A DNA stretch of 64,000 nucleotides from Ga0077536 sp035325705. GTDB taxonomy: Bacteria; Pseudomonadota; Gammaproteobacteria; Ga0077536. Below the pieces are notes generated by a model. That model worked only from the letters and a program-made list of their open reading frames with translations. It was not told the origin of the DNA and made no database searches. Positions 25,734-34,589 of the stretch are shown one piece after another; position 1 is the stretch's first letter, and each line of letters begins with the position of its first letter. The position numbers were made by a program, and so were the translations under genes. The stretch covers positions 372,001-436,000 of the forward strand of contig DAOKZI010000001.1 of assembly GCA_035325705.1 (NCBI GenBank). Direction: 5' to 3'.

Positions 25734-26633
25734 CTAAACTTTAACCGCCTCCTGCGGCTTGAAGTGCGCGGCGAGCAGATCGACGAACTCGCGCACCGTT
25801 GCCGATAGATCGCGATGCGCGTACACCGCGTAGAGCGGCACGGGCGGTGGCGCATAGGTTTCGAGCACCGCGGCGAGACGGCCGGCCGCGATGTCCTCGC
25901 GCACCATGTAGCTCGGTAGCTGTACGAGCCCGAGACCCGCCAGCGCCGCCATGCGCACCGCGTCGCCCGTCGTCGCTTCGAAGTCGCCGTGCACGCGCAA
26001 GGTCACGTCCTCGCCGCGCTCGCGGAACAGCCACAGCCCTCGGCGCTGCCCCTGGCTGTAGCGCAGGCAGTTCTGATGCGCGAGATCCGCGAGCTGCACG
26101 GGCGTGCCGTGACGTTTCAGGTAGTCGGGCGAGGCGCAGACCAGCAGGCGCACTTCGGCGATCTTGCGCGCGATCAGACTCGAATCGGCGAGCGTCCCGA
26201 TCTGCACGGCGACGTCGACGCCTTCCTCCATCAGGCCGACGGGGCGATCCGACAGCGTGAGCTGCACTTGCACCTCGGGATAGTGCAAGGCGTATTCGGC
26301 GATCACCGGCGCGAGCTGGAAGCTGCCGAAAGACGTCGGCGCGAGCACCTTGAGCAAGCCGTGCGGCCGATCGCTGAAACGGCCGACCTCGCGTTCCAGC
26401 GTCGCGAGCTCTTCGAAGATACGGCGGCAGCCGGCGAGATATTCGGTCCCGGCGTCCGTGAGCTGCAGGTGTCGGGTGGTGCGCGCGAACAGCCGGGTTC
26501 CGAGCCGCTGCTCGAGCTGCTGCACGTGCCGGCTGACCATCGCCTTGGACAGGCGCAGATGCTCGGCCGCCGCCGAGAAGCTACGGCAGTCCGCAACGGT
26601 GATGAAGGTTTCGATGCTCGCGAATCTGTCCAC
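25734..26633 (-). CDS. LysR-family transcriptional regulator
   Basis: This protein is 299 residues long from a GTG at 26633, which is preceded by GCAGGAGC with good spacing. An in-frame ATG at 26720 would add 29 residues that do not look like the family. The N-terminal helix-turn-helix reads FITVADCRSFSAAAEHL and LSKAMVSRHVQQLEQRLG. The effector domain contains LKVLAPTSFGSFQLAPVIAEY and PVGLMEEGVDVAVQIG, typical of the DmlR/CrgA-like group. It is divergent from a small secreted protein gene, with a dyad at 26716-26729 between them. The target is unknown. Confidence 0.87.
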   Translation of the reverse strand: MDRFASIETFITVADCRSFSAAAEHLRLSKAMVSRHVQQLEQRLGTRLFARTTRHLQLTDAGTEYLAGCRRIFEELATLEREVGRFSDRPHGLLKVLAPTSFGSFQLAPVIAEYALHYPEVQVQLTLSDRPVGLMEEGVDVAVQIGTLADSSLIARKIAEVRLLVCASPDYLKRHGTPVQLADLAHQNCLRYSQGQRRGLWLFRERGEDVTLRVHGDFEATTGDAVRMAALAGLGLVQLPSYMVREDIAAGRLAAVLETYAPPPVPLYAVYAHRDLSATVREFVDLLAAHFKPQEAVKV

Positions 26634-26715
26634 GCCCGGCTCCTGCACTGCCGACCGCCTCGCACCGTCGCGGGCGCGGATGACCGGCCCCTCGACGGGC
26701 CACGCGGCCCGATTG

Positions 26716-26729
26716 TTCACTGAAGTGAA
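26716..26729. promoter_or_regulatory. Candidate LysR-type operator dyad
   Basis: TTCACT-GA-AGTGAA is an inverted repeat with 6-bp arms, 83 bp upstream of the LysR start and about 140 bp upstream of the divergent small gene at 26868. The surrounding DNA is markedly more AT-rich than the genes. A role as autoregulatory site is inferred from position only. Confidence 0.45.
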
Positions 26730-26867
26730 ACAGTATTTCCGTCAACGATTTATTGCGCCAGCACCGGCCCGGGCCTATCTTTCGCTGCAGAGCAGCAAGA
26801 CATGCCTGGGACGGCGGAGATGACAGCCAGGCCCTTGCGGCAGCCACTACCCAGAAGGAGATCAGCC

Positions 26868-27143
26868 ATGAACCGCAAACACCTACTGTGCGCGGGGACC
26901 CTGGTGGCGGCGCTGTCCTCGGGCACGAGCGCACTGGCCGGTGAGATGACCGGCAGCCACGACAAGGGTTACTGCACCATTCCCTATCTGTACGCGACGA
27001 ACATCCGTCCGGCCTGCGAGCAGCTCGGCTCGAAAGGGGTCAAGGCCCTCTACTCCGAGAGCCGCATGTTCGACCAGATGCTGAACCGGCCGCACATCGC
27101 GGACGTGTTCCCGGATCCGGATCTCCACCGGACCCGCTCGTAA
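26868..27143 (+). CDS. Small secreted protein of unknown function
   Basis: This 91-residue protein has a clear signal peptide (MNRKHLLCAGTLVAALSSGT, cleavage probably after SALA). The mature part of about 68 residues has two cysteines, in GYCTIPYL and RPACEQL, which could form a disulfide. It ends with DVFPDPDLHRTRS. AGAAGGAGATC sits just before the ATG. Divergence from the LysR gene at 26633 suggests that the regulator controls it. I do not recognise the family. Confidence 0.72.
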   Translation: MNRKHLLCAGTLVAALSSGTSALAGEMTGSHDKGYCTIPYLYATNIRPACEQLGSKGVKALYSESRMFDQMLNRPHIADVFPDPDLHRTRS

Positions 27144-27185
27144 GCGTGCATTCGACCGGAGCGGCGTCTCGCCGCGCCGGTCCCG

Positions 27186-28019
27186 CTACTCGCTACTCTC
27201 TTCCGGTTGTCCTTCGGCTGTCGGACCCCAGGGTCTCGACAGCCGCTTTTCACTTTCATCCTTCAGTGCCACGCCCGTCAGTCCGCGCCGCAGCGCCTCG
27301 TGCAGATGCCAGGCGAGCTTGCGCGCCGCCGTCGCGATCGGCAGACCGGCCGGCCGGATGTTGGACAGGCAGTTGCGTTCGGCGTCGCTGCGTCCCGGTC
27401 GCGGCTCGTAAGTGAGATAGACGCCGAGGCTGTCGGGCGAAGACAGGCCCGGCCGCTCGCCGATCAGCACCGCGACGAGGCGCGCCGCCAGCGCGGCGCC
27501 GATCTCGTCGCCGAGCGCGACCCGCGCCTGCGTTGCCACGCAGACCGGCGCGATGCGCCACGCCGGATCGAGCAGCGGACGCGTCGCGCGCAAGAGCGCA
27601 AGCGCGTGATGCTGCGCGGCGAGCGCGGACAGCCCGTCGCCGATCACGAAGGCGAGCTCGCAGCCGTCCGCGGCGGGCGGCGCCAGTCGCGCCCGCGCCG
27701 CCGCATCGAGCCGCCGGCCGAGATCCGGGCGGCGCAGATAGCTCGCGCGATCGGCCGCCTGGCTGTGCACGACGGTGCTGGCCCAACCCTCGGCCGCCAG
27801 CTCGGCGACGAGGCGCGGCACGTCCAGCGCCGCGTGCACGGCGTCGCGCGCTCGTGCCTGCGCGAGATCGAAGGCGAGCACCGCGTCGGTCGGCAGGGCG
27901 GCGCCGACGCGCCCGAGGGCGATACGGGCCGGCGTCAGCGCGCGCAGCCGCTGCCAGGGATCGCGCACGACCGGCGCCTCGCCTCGGCCGTCGCTGCCTC
28001 GCTCGTCTTTCGCGCTCAC
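27186..28019 (-). CDS. eutC: Ethanolamine ammonia-lyase small subunit
   Basis: This 277-residue protein starts at a GTG that overlaps the eutB stop (GTGA). Conserved EutC segments are present: LRALTPARIALGRVG near residue 28, DLAQARARDAVH, SQAADRASYLRRPDLGR, the VIGDGLSALAAQHH motif and LIGERPGLSSPDSLG. A C-terminal RNCLSNIRPAGLP is also typical. With EutB it forms the adenosylcobalamin-dependent enzyme that converts ethanolamine to acetaldehyde and ammonia. No microcompartment shell genes, eutA reactivase or permease are nearby. The stop lies 42 bp past the secreted protein gene, which is convergent. Confidence 0.95.
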   Translation of the reverse strand: MSAKDERGSDGRGEAPVVRDPWQRLRALTPARIALGRVGAALPTDAVLAFDLAQARARDAVHAALDVPRLVAELAAEGWASTVVHSQAADRASYLRRPDLGRRLDAAARARLAPPAADGCELAFVIGDGLSALAAQHHALALLRATRPLLDPAWRIAPVCVATQARVALGDEIGAALAARLVAVLIGERPGLSSPDSLGVYLTYEPRPGRSDAERNCLSNIRPAGLPIATAARKLAWHLHEALRRGLTGVALKDESEKRLSRPWGPTAEGQPEESSE

Positions 28020-29401
28020 GGCAGGCGCGCGAGCAGGCGCTGGACCAGCGCCTCGTTGCCGCCGAGCTCGCGCAGGCGGCCGTGACGCGTGACCTGCATG
28101 CGCTCGAGCCAGGCCTCGAATTCCGGCGCATGCTTCAGCCCCAGCACCTCGCGCAGATACAGCGCATCGTGGAAGGACGTGCTCTGGTAGTTCAGCATCA
28201 CGTCGTCCGCGCCCGGCACGCCCATGATGAAGGTGACGCCGGCCGTGCCGAGCAAGGTCAGCAGCGTGTCCATGTCGTCCTGATCGGCTTCGGCGTGATT
28301 GGTGTAGCAGACGTCGCAGCCCAGCGGCAGGCCCATCAGCTTGCCGCAGAAGTGATCCTCGAGCCCCGCGCGAACGATCTGCTTGCCGTCGTAGAGATAC
28401 TCGGGCCCGATGAAGCCGACGACGCTGTTGACGAGCAGCGGCGAGAATGCCCGCGCGACCGCATACGCGCGCGCCTCGCAGGTCTGCTGATCGACGCCGT
28501 GATGCGCGTTCGCGGACAGCGCGCTGCCCTGGCCGGTCTCGAAGTACATCACATGCTCGCCGCCGCGCCGCAGCGACAGCGCGGCGTCGCGCGCTTCGGC
28601 GAGGAGGGCGAGATCGACGCCGAAGCTGCGGTTGGTCGCCTCGGTGCCGCCGATCGACTGGAACACGAGATCCACGGGCAGCCCCTGCTCGATGGCCGCG
28701 ATCTGCCCCGTCACGTGGGTCAGCACGCAGGACTGGGTCGGGATCTCGCAGCGCGCGATCAACTCGTCGAGCATGCGCCACAGCGCCGCGTGCAGCGCCG
28801 GATCGTCGCCGGCGGGATTGATGCCGATGACGGCGTCCCCGGCGCCGTAGAGCAGGCCGTCGAGGATCGAGGCCGCGATGCCCTGCAGATCGTCGCTCGG
28901 ATGATTCGGCTGCAGGCGCACGGCGAGCCGCCCAGGCAGGCCCAAGGTGTCGCGGAAGCGCGTGACGACCCGGCACTTGCGCGCGACCTGCACGAGATCC
29001 TGATTGCGCATCAGCTTCGACACCGCGGCCGCCATCTCGGGCGTGATCCCCGGCGCGAGCGCGGCGAGCGTGTCCGCGCTCGTGCTCTCGGCGAGCAGCC
29101 AGTTGCGGAAGTCGCCGACCGTCAAATGCGAGACGCGCGCGAAGGCCGCGGCGTCGTGCGTGTCGAGGATGAGCCGCGTGATTTCGTCCTCTTCGTAGGG
29201 CACGAGGGGCTCGTCGAGCAAAGTCTTCAGCGGCAGCGTGGCCAGACACAGCCGGGCTGCGCTGCGCTCGACGGTCGAGCTCGCGCAGAGGCCGGCCAGC
29301 GCATCGCCCGCACGCGCGGGCGAGGCCTTCGCCAGCAGATCCTTCAGATCGCGGAACCGATGGGTCTGCGAGCCGATGCTGTGCCGGTAGCCGTGAGCCA
29401 T
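28016..29401 (-). CDS. eutB: Ethanolamine ammonia-lyase large subunit
   Basis: This 461-residue protein matches EutB along its full length. It has the TIM-barrel segments LFxxxGDAVIGINPAGDDP-like, the QSIGGTEATNRSFGVDL active-site stretch, FETGQGSALSANAHHGVDQQ and CDVCYTNHAEADQDDMDTLL. The start MAHGYRHSIG at 29401 has CAGGAA eight bases upstream, and a 46-residue in-frame extension is rejected. It requires coenzyme B12; no cobalamin riboswitch was recognised in the leader. It forms a two-gene operon with eutC. The acetaldehyde product would need a dehydrogenase encoded elsewhere. Confidence 0.95.
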   Translation of the reverse strand: MAHGYRHSIGSQTHRFRDLKDLLAKASPARAGDALAGLCASSTVERSAARLCLATLPLKTLLDEPLVPYEEDEITRLILDTHDAAAFARVSHLTVGDFRNWLLAESTSADTLAALAPGITPEMAAAVSKLMRNQDLVQVARKCRVVTRFRDTLGLPGRLAVRLQPNHPSDDLQGIAASILDGLLYGAGDAVIGINPAGDDPALHAALWRMLDELIARCEIPTQSCVLTHVTGQIAAIEQGLPVDLVFQSIGGTEATNRSFGVDLALLAEARDAALSLRRGGEHVMYFETGQGSALSANAHHGVDQQTCEARAYAVARAFSPLLVNSVVGFIGPEYLYDGKQIVRAGLEDHFCGKLMGLPLGCDVCYTNHAEADQDDMDTLLTLLGTAGVTFIMGVPGADDVMLNYQSTSFHDALYLREVLGLKHAPEFEAWLERMQVTRHGRLRELGGNEALVQRLLARLP

Positions 29402-29757
29402 ACGAAATTCCTGCAGTATCGCGAGGGCTACCTTACGCGAAGAGCACCCCGCCGCGGCACTCGCGCGGGGCGCGGGGCGGCGTCGGCGCTGCGGTATCCG
29501 CAGCGCCGACGCGCACTCGAAGCCAGGGAAACTCTGCAAGAACGGAGTTTCCGCGGGCCATGGACGGCTCGACTTCAGAACGAATCCATCCTGGATTCGC
29601 TCAGGGCTTCCCTAGGATGAGCACTTTACTCGCGCCGCGATCGGTGCCACGCGGGCGCCGATGCAAGACAGGCCGCTGGCCTTGATCGAGCTGATGCGCT
29701 GGCAGGACTGAACCGGCCATGCCTGCTACACGCTGAGCCGGGTCCGCGCTCGGAAAT

Positions 29758-30060
29758 TGCGCTACGCGCGCCACGGAGAACACGGAGAAAAAAGAGAAAA
29801 AATGTAAGTCGGGCTTTCTTCGTCAGCCCAACGGGCCATGCAGCGCGTGCATCACCCCAAGCATGAAAGAGACGCGGCAGGCGCAATCCTCCCGGATTCC
29901 GCGCCGCTGCGCGGCGCTCGGGATCTTCGTTCGGCCGAAGCGCTCCCGATCCCGGGTTCCGCGCTGCGCGCTCCACCCGGGCTACGACTAGCGCGAAGTC
30001 CCCTTTACGGCAACCTACAATTTTTTCTTCTCCGTGTTCTCCGTGGCGCGCATAGCGCAT
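29758..30060. repeat. Family-A inverted repeat, copy 4, enclosing family-B and family-C repeats
   Basis: The arms TGCGCTACGCGCGCCACGGA and TCCGTGGCGCGCATAGCGCA bound a 303-bp unit. Inside lie a family-C motif (29804-29834, GGGCTTTCTTCGTCAGCCC) and a family-B palindrome (29948-29987, GATCCCGGGTTCCGCG.. ..CACCCGGGCTACG). It fills most of the roughly 700-bp gap between the divergent eutB and gltP-like genes; 29402-29757 otherwise shows no gene. Confidence 0.82.
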
Positions 30061-30110
30061 ATACACCACACCGACGACGCTTCCCCCGAAATACGCCACA
30101 ATCCGCGGCT

Positions 30111-31412
30111 ATGGCCTTGCATACCCGCATCTTGATCGGCCTCGCGCTCGGCGCGCTGCTCGGCGCCTTGACGCATGAAGTGAGCGCGCTGCAAGCGCCC
30201 GCGCACTGGTTCGCGGCGCAGCTCGCCGCACCCGTCGGCCAGCTTTTCCTGAACCTGCTGCTGATGCTGGTAGTGCCGCTCGTATTCGCCTCGCTGGTCG
30301 TCGGCGTCGCCGGCATCGGCGATCTCAAGCGTCTCGGTCGGGTCGGCGCCAAGTCCTTCGCCTTCTCGATTACGATGTCCGCGATCTCGGTCGTGATCGG
30401 CATCGCGCTGGCGAACGCCTTCGAGCCGGGCCATCGGCTCGACCCGGATATCGCGGCCGCGCTGCGCGAGGTCTACGGCGACGCCGCGGCGAGCCAGGTC
30501 GCGAGCGCCGCGCCGCCGGCCGCCGCCGCGCCGCTCGCGCAGATCGTCGACTCGCTGATCCCGCGCAACCCCTTCGCCTCGCTCGCGACGCCGAATCCGA
30601 ACATGCTGCATCTGATGGCCTTCGCGCTCGCGATCGGCCTCGGTGCGACGCTGCTGCCGCGCGCGCGCAGCGCCCCGTTCATCGCCGCGCTGGAGGGCTT
30701 GAGCGAAATCGTCGCGGCGCTGATCGAGCTCGTGATGAAGCTCGCGCCGCTCGCGGTGTTCTGCCTCGTCTTCAACAACGTGCAGATGTTCGGCGTCGGG
30801 TTGATGGTGTCGCTCGGTTGGTTCGTCGGCGCAGTGCTGCTCGGCCTGGCGCTGCATCTGTTCGGCGTGTACTCGGCGATCGTGTGGTGGTGCGCAGGCC
30901 TCTCGCCCGTCGCGTTCTTCCGTGCGATCCGCACCGCGATGCTGACCGCGTTCTCGACCTCGTCCTCCAGCGCGACGCTGCCGACCTCGCTGCGCGTCGG
31001 GGAAGAGGAGCTCGGCATCCCGCGCGAGATCAACAGCTTCGTGCTGACCGTCGGGGCGACGGCCAATCAGAACGGCACCGCGCTGTACGAAGGCATCACG
31101 GTGCTCTTCCTCGCCCAGCTCGCCGGCGTCGAGCTCACGCTCGCGCAGCAGCTCATGATCGTCTATCTCGCGATCCTGGGCGGCATCGGCACCGCCGGCG
31201 TGCCGGCCGGCTCGATCCCCTTCGTCATCGGCATCATCGCCTCGATCGGCGTCGACCCCGCCCTCATCGCCGTCGTGCTCGGCGTCGATCGCATCCTCGA
31301 CATGTGTCGCACCACCTTGAACGTCAGCGGCGATCTCGCGGCCGCGGCCTATGTGGCACGCAGCGAAGGCCACGCGGTGGCCGTGCGCACGGCGGATCGC
31401 AGCGCCGGCTGA
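30111..31412 (+). CDS. Dicarboxylate/amino acid:cation symporter (DAACS family)
   Basis: This 433-residue protein begins MALHTRILIGLALGALLG and has about eight membrane helices plus re-entrant loops. The family signature stretches are present: the serine-rich TAFSTSSSSATLPTSL hairpin, VGATANQNGTALYEG and GTAGVPAGSIP. The C-terminal DRILDMCRTTLNVSGDLAAA motif holds the substrate- and Na+-binding residues of GltP/DctA-type carriers. It takes up glutamate, aspartate or C4-dicarboxylates with protons or sodium. An in-frame extension back to 29838 is rejected because it runs through a repeat unit. Confidence 0.9.
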   Translation: MALHTRILIGLALGALLGALTHEVSALQAPAHWFAAQLAAPVGQLFLNLLLMLVVPLVFASLVVGVAGIGDLKRLGRVGAKSFAFSITMSAISVVIGIALANAFEPGHRLDPDIAAALREVYGDAAASQVASAAPPAAAAPLAQIVDSLIPRNPFASLATPNPNMLHLMAFALAIGLGATLLPRARSAPFIAALEGLSEIVAALIELVMKLAPLAVFCLVFNNVQMFGVGLMVSLGWFVGAVLLGLALHLFGVYSAIVWWCAGLSPVAFFRAIRTAMLTAFSTSSSSATLPTSLRVGEEELGIPREINSFVLTVGATANQNGTALYEGITVLFLAQLAGVELTLAQQLMIVYLAILGGIGTAGVPAGSIPFVIGIIASIGVDPALIAVVLGVDRILDMCRTTLNVSGDLAAAAYVARSEGHAVAVRTADRSAG

Positions 31413-31427
31413 ACGCCGTGGGCGCGT

Positions 31428-32411
31428 TCAATGCGCCGCGCGCGCGAGGCGATCGCGGATGCCGCGCCAGGCGGCGCCGTCCGCCGGCAGGGCGACGACT
31501 ATGCGCGTGCAGCCGGAGTCGTCCAGCGCGCGCAGATTCGCATAGAGACAGCGCGCATAGGCCTCCGCCTCGCGCGGCGCGATAAGGGCACGCGCGGGCA
31601 AGGCGCAGGCCTCGACCACGGCCGCCGGCGCGAACACACCCGGCACTTCACCCTGCGCGCTCAAGGCCGCGACGCGCGCGACGCAGTCCTCGGCCGGAAC
31701 GAGCTCGAGCGGCGTGCGCGGCGCGTAGTGGCTGGGCAGGACACCGGACACGCGCGGCGCGGCAACGTCTTGGTCCGCGGCGAGCGCGCCGATGCAGGCC
31801 TCGAGATCCTCCGCGGCGATCATGCCCGGACGCAGGATGCGCGGCGGTCCGCTGCTCAAGTCGACGATGGTCGATTCGATGCCGACGCGGCAGGGCCCGC
31901 CGTCGAGCACCACGGCGACGGCGTCGCCGAGCTCCGCGACGACGTGCGCGGCGGTGGTCGGGCTGATCCGCCCGAAGCGGTTCGCGGACGGCGCGACGAT
32001 GCCGTCGATGCCGGCGGCCTGCGCCGCTTCGAGCAGCGCCTGCGCGAGCGGGTGATCGGGACAGCGCAGGGCGACGGTGTCCTGGCCGCCGGTGATCGCG
32101 TCGCGTACGCCGAGCGCGCGCTTGAGCACGAGCGTCAGCGGGCCCGGCCAGAAACGCGCGGCCAGCGCCTGTGCCGCGGGTGGAATCTCGCGCGCCCACT
32201 GCGCGAGCATGCGCGCATTCGCGACGTGCACGATCACGGGATGATCGGCCGGACGCCCCTTCGCCGCATAGAGCCGGGCGACCGCGGCGGGATCGCGCGC
32301 ATTGGCGCCCAGGCCGTAGACCGTTTCGGTCGGAAAGGCGACCAGCAGGCCTGCGCGCAGCGCGGCGACGGCGCGGGCGATGGCGTCGCGATCGAAGACG
32401 GTGGTGTTCAT
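31428..32411 (-). CDS. tsaC: L-threonylcarbamoyladenylate synthase (Sua5/TsaC type)
   Basis: This 327-residue protein has the YrdC domain, with AFPTETVYGLGANA at residues 24-37, KGRPADHPVIVHV and SANRFGRISPTTAAHV. It is followed by a Sua5-specific C-terminal domain with PSHYAPRTPLELV. The long Sua5 form makes threonylcarbamoyl-AMP from threonine, bicarbonate and ATP, the first step of t6A formation at position 37 of ANN-decoding tRNAs. The ATG at 32411 fits the family start. It lies convergent to the symporter with only 15 bp between. Confidence 0.93.
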   Translation of the reverse strand: MNTTVFDRDAIARAVAALRAGLLVAFPTETVYGLGANARDPAAVARLYAAKGRPADHPVIVHVANARMLAQWAREIPPAAQALAARFWPGPLTLVLKRALGVRDAITGGQDTVALRCPDHPLAQALLEAAQAAGIDGIVAPSANRFGRISPTTAAHVVAELGDAVAVVLDGGPCRVGIESTIVDLSSGPPRILRPGMIAAEDLEACIGALAADQDVAAPRVSGVLPSHYAPRTPLELVPAEDCVARVAALSAQGEVPGVFAPAAVVEACALPARALIAPREAEAYARCLYANLRALDDSGCTRIVVALPADGAAWRGIRDRLARAAH

Positions 32412-32485
32412 CGGCGCAGGATAGCGCAGCGCGGCCGCGCGCCGGCCAGTGCCCGGCTCAGCCGGCGCGCGGCCGCGAACCTTCC

Positions 32486-33169
32486 TCACCGGCACTCCTC
32501 TTCGAGGAAGCGGCGGCGATGCGCGATCTCTTCCTCGGTCGCGCGAGCCTCGTCCTGCTGGAGCTGCTCGAGCTCGATGGCGGCCGCCTCGCAGGCCTCG
32601 GCGTGGCGCAGATCCTCGTCCGCGCGCGCCGGATCCTGGAGCTCGGGGAAGTCGGCGCAGTAAGTGTCCATCTCCTGCCGGTAGCGCGCGATCTCGGCCT
32701 CGCGCTCCGCCTCGTCGAGATACTGGCGCGGGCCGGTATAGACGTCCTGCTGGTTCGGCGGGCGCTTCACGCGGTAGGCGCCGTTCGCATCGCGATAGAC
32801 GGGCCGGCCGCTGTCCAGCGCGGCCAGCGCCCAGCGCGCGCGATCGCAGCGGCCGCGCTTCATCGCCGTTTCGTCGGCCGCGCGTTCCTCGGCGCGCGCG
32901 GCGCGGCGTGTCTTGCGCGCCGCTTCCTCCTCACGCGCGGCCTCGCGCTCGCGCAGCTCCTGCTGGCGCTGTGCACGCGCTTCGTCCGTCAGCGCGGAAG
33001 GGGACGACTGTAGCGGTATGCGCTCGGCCTTCACCCCGGGCGGCGGCGTATCGCCGAAATGCACCTGGCCCGCTTCGTCGGTCCAGCGCCAGGTGTCGAC
33101 CGCCGCTGCGGCGGCGACCCAGAGCGCGGCCAGCACGCAGGCATACGCGATGGATTTCCGGATTGACAT
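32486..33169 (-). CDS. Exported DUF4124-domain protein with charged coiled coil
   Basis: This 227-residue protein has a signal peptide or N-terminal membrane anchor (MSIRKSIAYACVLAALWVAA), then a DUF4124 segment (TWRWTDEAGQVHFGDTPP). A long Arg/Glu-rich helix (EREAAREEEAARKTRRAARA) and a C-terminal acidic helical region ending in EEECR follow. DUF4124 is a small beta domain found at the N-terminus of many proteobacterial periplasmic proteins; its role is not known. GGAGGT lies six bases before the ATG at 33169, which rejects an upstream ATG at 33298. It is divergent from another small exported protein gene. Confidence 0.78.
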   Translation of the reverse strand: MSIRKSIAYACVLAALWVAAAAAVDTWRWTDEAGQVHFGDTPPPGVKAERIPLQSSPSALTDEARAQRQQELREREAAREEEAARKTRRAARAEERAADETAMKRGRCDRARWALAALDSGRPVYRDANGAYRVKRPPNQQDVYTGPRQYLDEAEREAEIARYRQEMDTYCADFPELQDPARADEDLRHAEACEAAAIELEQLQQDEARATEEEIAHRRRFLEEECR

Positions 33170-33296
33170 CGATGGACCTCCGCGCAGAATGCTCGCCGCG
33201 ACGAACCGAACGACAGCGTAACGCAGCGCTGCCGCCGCTGGCGAACCGCCGCTTGCGCGTGTTTGCACGTCGTCCTCATCCGTCATGGAGTACGCC

Positions 33297-33608
33297 ATGC
33301 GCCCGACTCTCGTGTCCTTGCCCGTCCTCGTGCTCGGCCTCTTGCTCGCCGCCCCGTCCGCCTTCGCCTTTGCCGACGACGACGAGGACGATCGCGTGAT
33401 CTACGCGAACAGCCCCAAGGACCGCTACGAGGCGAAGATCGAAATGCTCGAGAACCAGGCCGAGGCGCGCAAGGCGCAGTGCCGCGGCTCCGGGATGGGC
33501 GGCCGCAGCTACTGCACGCAGGAAATCGACAAGGAGCTGCGCGAGCAGAAGCGCGAAGCGAAGGCCAAGTACGAGGCCGAAATCGCCGACACCGGCAAGT
33601 CCGAATGA
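33297..33608 (+). CDS. Small exported protein, unknown function
   Basis: This 103-residue protein has a signal peptide (MRPTLVSLPVLVLGLLLAAP, cleavage near AFAFA) followed by an acidic DDDEDD patch and a basic/acidic helix with two cysteines (AQCRGSG and SYCTQEI). The ATG at 33297 is favoured because GGAG lies seven bases upstream, rather than the in-frame ATG at 33285. Its helical charged character resembles the divergent DUF4124 protein, and the two may work together in the envelope. No family is recognised. Confidence 0.65.
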   Translation: MRPTLVSLPVLVLGLLLAAPSAFAFADDDEDDRVIYANSPKDRYEAKIEMLENQAEARKAQCRGSGMGGRSYCTQEIDKELREQKREAKAKYEAEIADTGKSE

Positions 33609-33623
33609 GCGCGGCGCGCCGGC

Positions 33624-34589
33624 TCAGGCGAGCACGCGCGCAAAGACCTCCGCATCGACGTTGCCGCCGGAGAGGATGACGCCGACCCGCCGCCCGCGCT
33701 GCCGCTCGCGCTCCGGCGCGCTCAGCAGCGCCGCCAGTGCGAGCGCGCCGGCGCCTTCGGCGAGATTGTGCGTGTCGGTGTAATAGGCGCGCATCGCGGC
33801 CGCGATGTCGTCCTCGTCGATGCGCAGGATGCGCGCCACGCCGTGCGCCATGATCGCGAGCGCGTCCGCCGACGGCACGCGGCAGGCGACGCCGTCGGCG
33901 AGCGTGTGCGCGCTGGCGGTCGTCACTACCTGCCCTGCGGCGAAGGACAGCGCGTAGGCGGGCGCCGCGTCGGCGACGACGCCGACGATTTCCGTCGCGA
34001 GCCCCAGCGCGTCGCGTGCGGCGACCAGCCCGCAGCAGCCCGAGCCCATGCCGATCGCGACGTAGACCGCGTCCAGCGGCGGCGCATGGCGAAAGAGCTC
34101 GAGCGCATAGGTCGCGACGCCGCAGACGAGATCGCCGTGGAAAGGCGGCACCATCTCGAGGCCGCGCTCGACCGCGAGCGTCGCGGCCGCCTCGCGCGCC
34201 GCTTCGAAGTCCGCACCGATCTCGACGAGCTCGGCGCCGAAGGCGCGCATCGCGGCGTTTTTCTCGCGGCTGTTGCCGTGGGGCACGACGATCGTCACCG
34301 GCACCCCGTGGAGGCGTCCGGCCAGCGCGAGGCTCTGCCCGTGGTTGCCGCGCGTCGCGCTGACGAGGCCGGCCGGACGCTGCCCGCCGCGCTCGAGTGT
34401 GTCGAGATACCACAGGCCGCCGCGCAGCTTGAACGCGCCGATCGGCGTGTGGTTCTCGTGCTTGACCCAGACCTCGCAGCCGGCGCGCGCGGCGAGCAGC
34501 GGCCAGGCGTACTGCGGCGTCGGCGGGCAGTAGGGCGCGATCGCGTGCGCCGCGGCTTCGATTTCCGCGAGGGTCGGCAAAATCATCAT
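33624..34589 (-). CDS. PLP-dependent threonine/serine dehydratase-like enzyme
   Basis: This 321-residue, single-domain fold-type II enzyme has the PLP lysine in PIGAFKLRGG near residue 54. SATRGNHGQSLALAG follows, and a glycine-rich phosphate loop GMGSGCCGL replaces the usual GGGGL. There is no ACT regulatory domain, so it is not a feedback-controlled biosynthetic IlvA. Serine or threonine deamination, hydroxyaspartate dehydratase or racemase activities are all possible. Its ATG overlaps the glgA stop by four bases, which couples it to the glycogen synthase gene with no obvious metabolic reason. Confidence 0.8.
   Translation of the reverse strand: MMILPTLAEIEAAAHAIAPYCPPTPQYAWPLLAARAGCEVWVKHENHTPIGAFKLRGGLWYLDTLERGGQRPAGLVSATRGNHGQSLALAGRLHGVPVTIVVPHGNSREKNAAMRAFGAELVEIGADFEAAREAAATLAVERGLEMVPPFHGDLVCGVATYALELFRHAPPLDAVYVAIGMGSGCCGLVAARDALGLATEIVGVVADAAPAYALSFAAGQVVTTASAHTLADGVACRVPSADALAIMAHGVARILRIDEDDIAAAMRAYYTDTHNLAEGAGALALAALLSAPERERQRGRRVGVILSGGNVDAEVFARVLA

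Noticed and set aside
25340..25740. Possible CRISPR array because of several repeats
   Set aside because: The repeats are inverted pairs of different sequence, not evenly spaced direct repeats with unique spacers.
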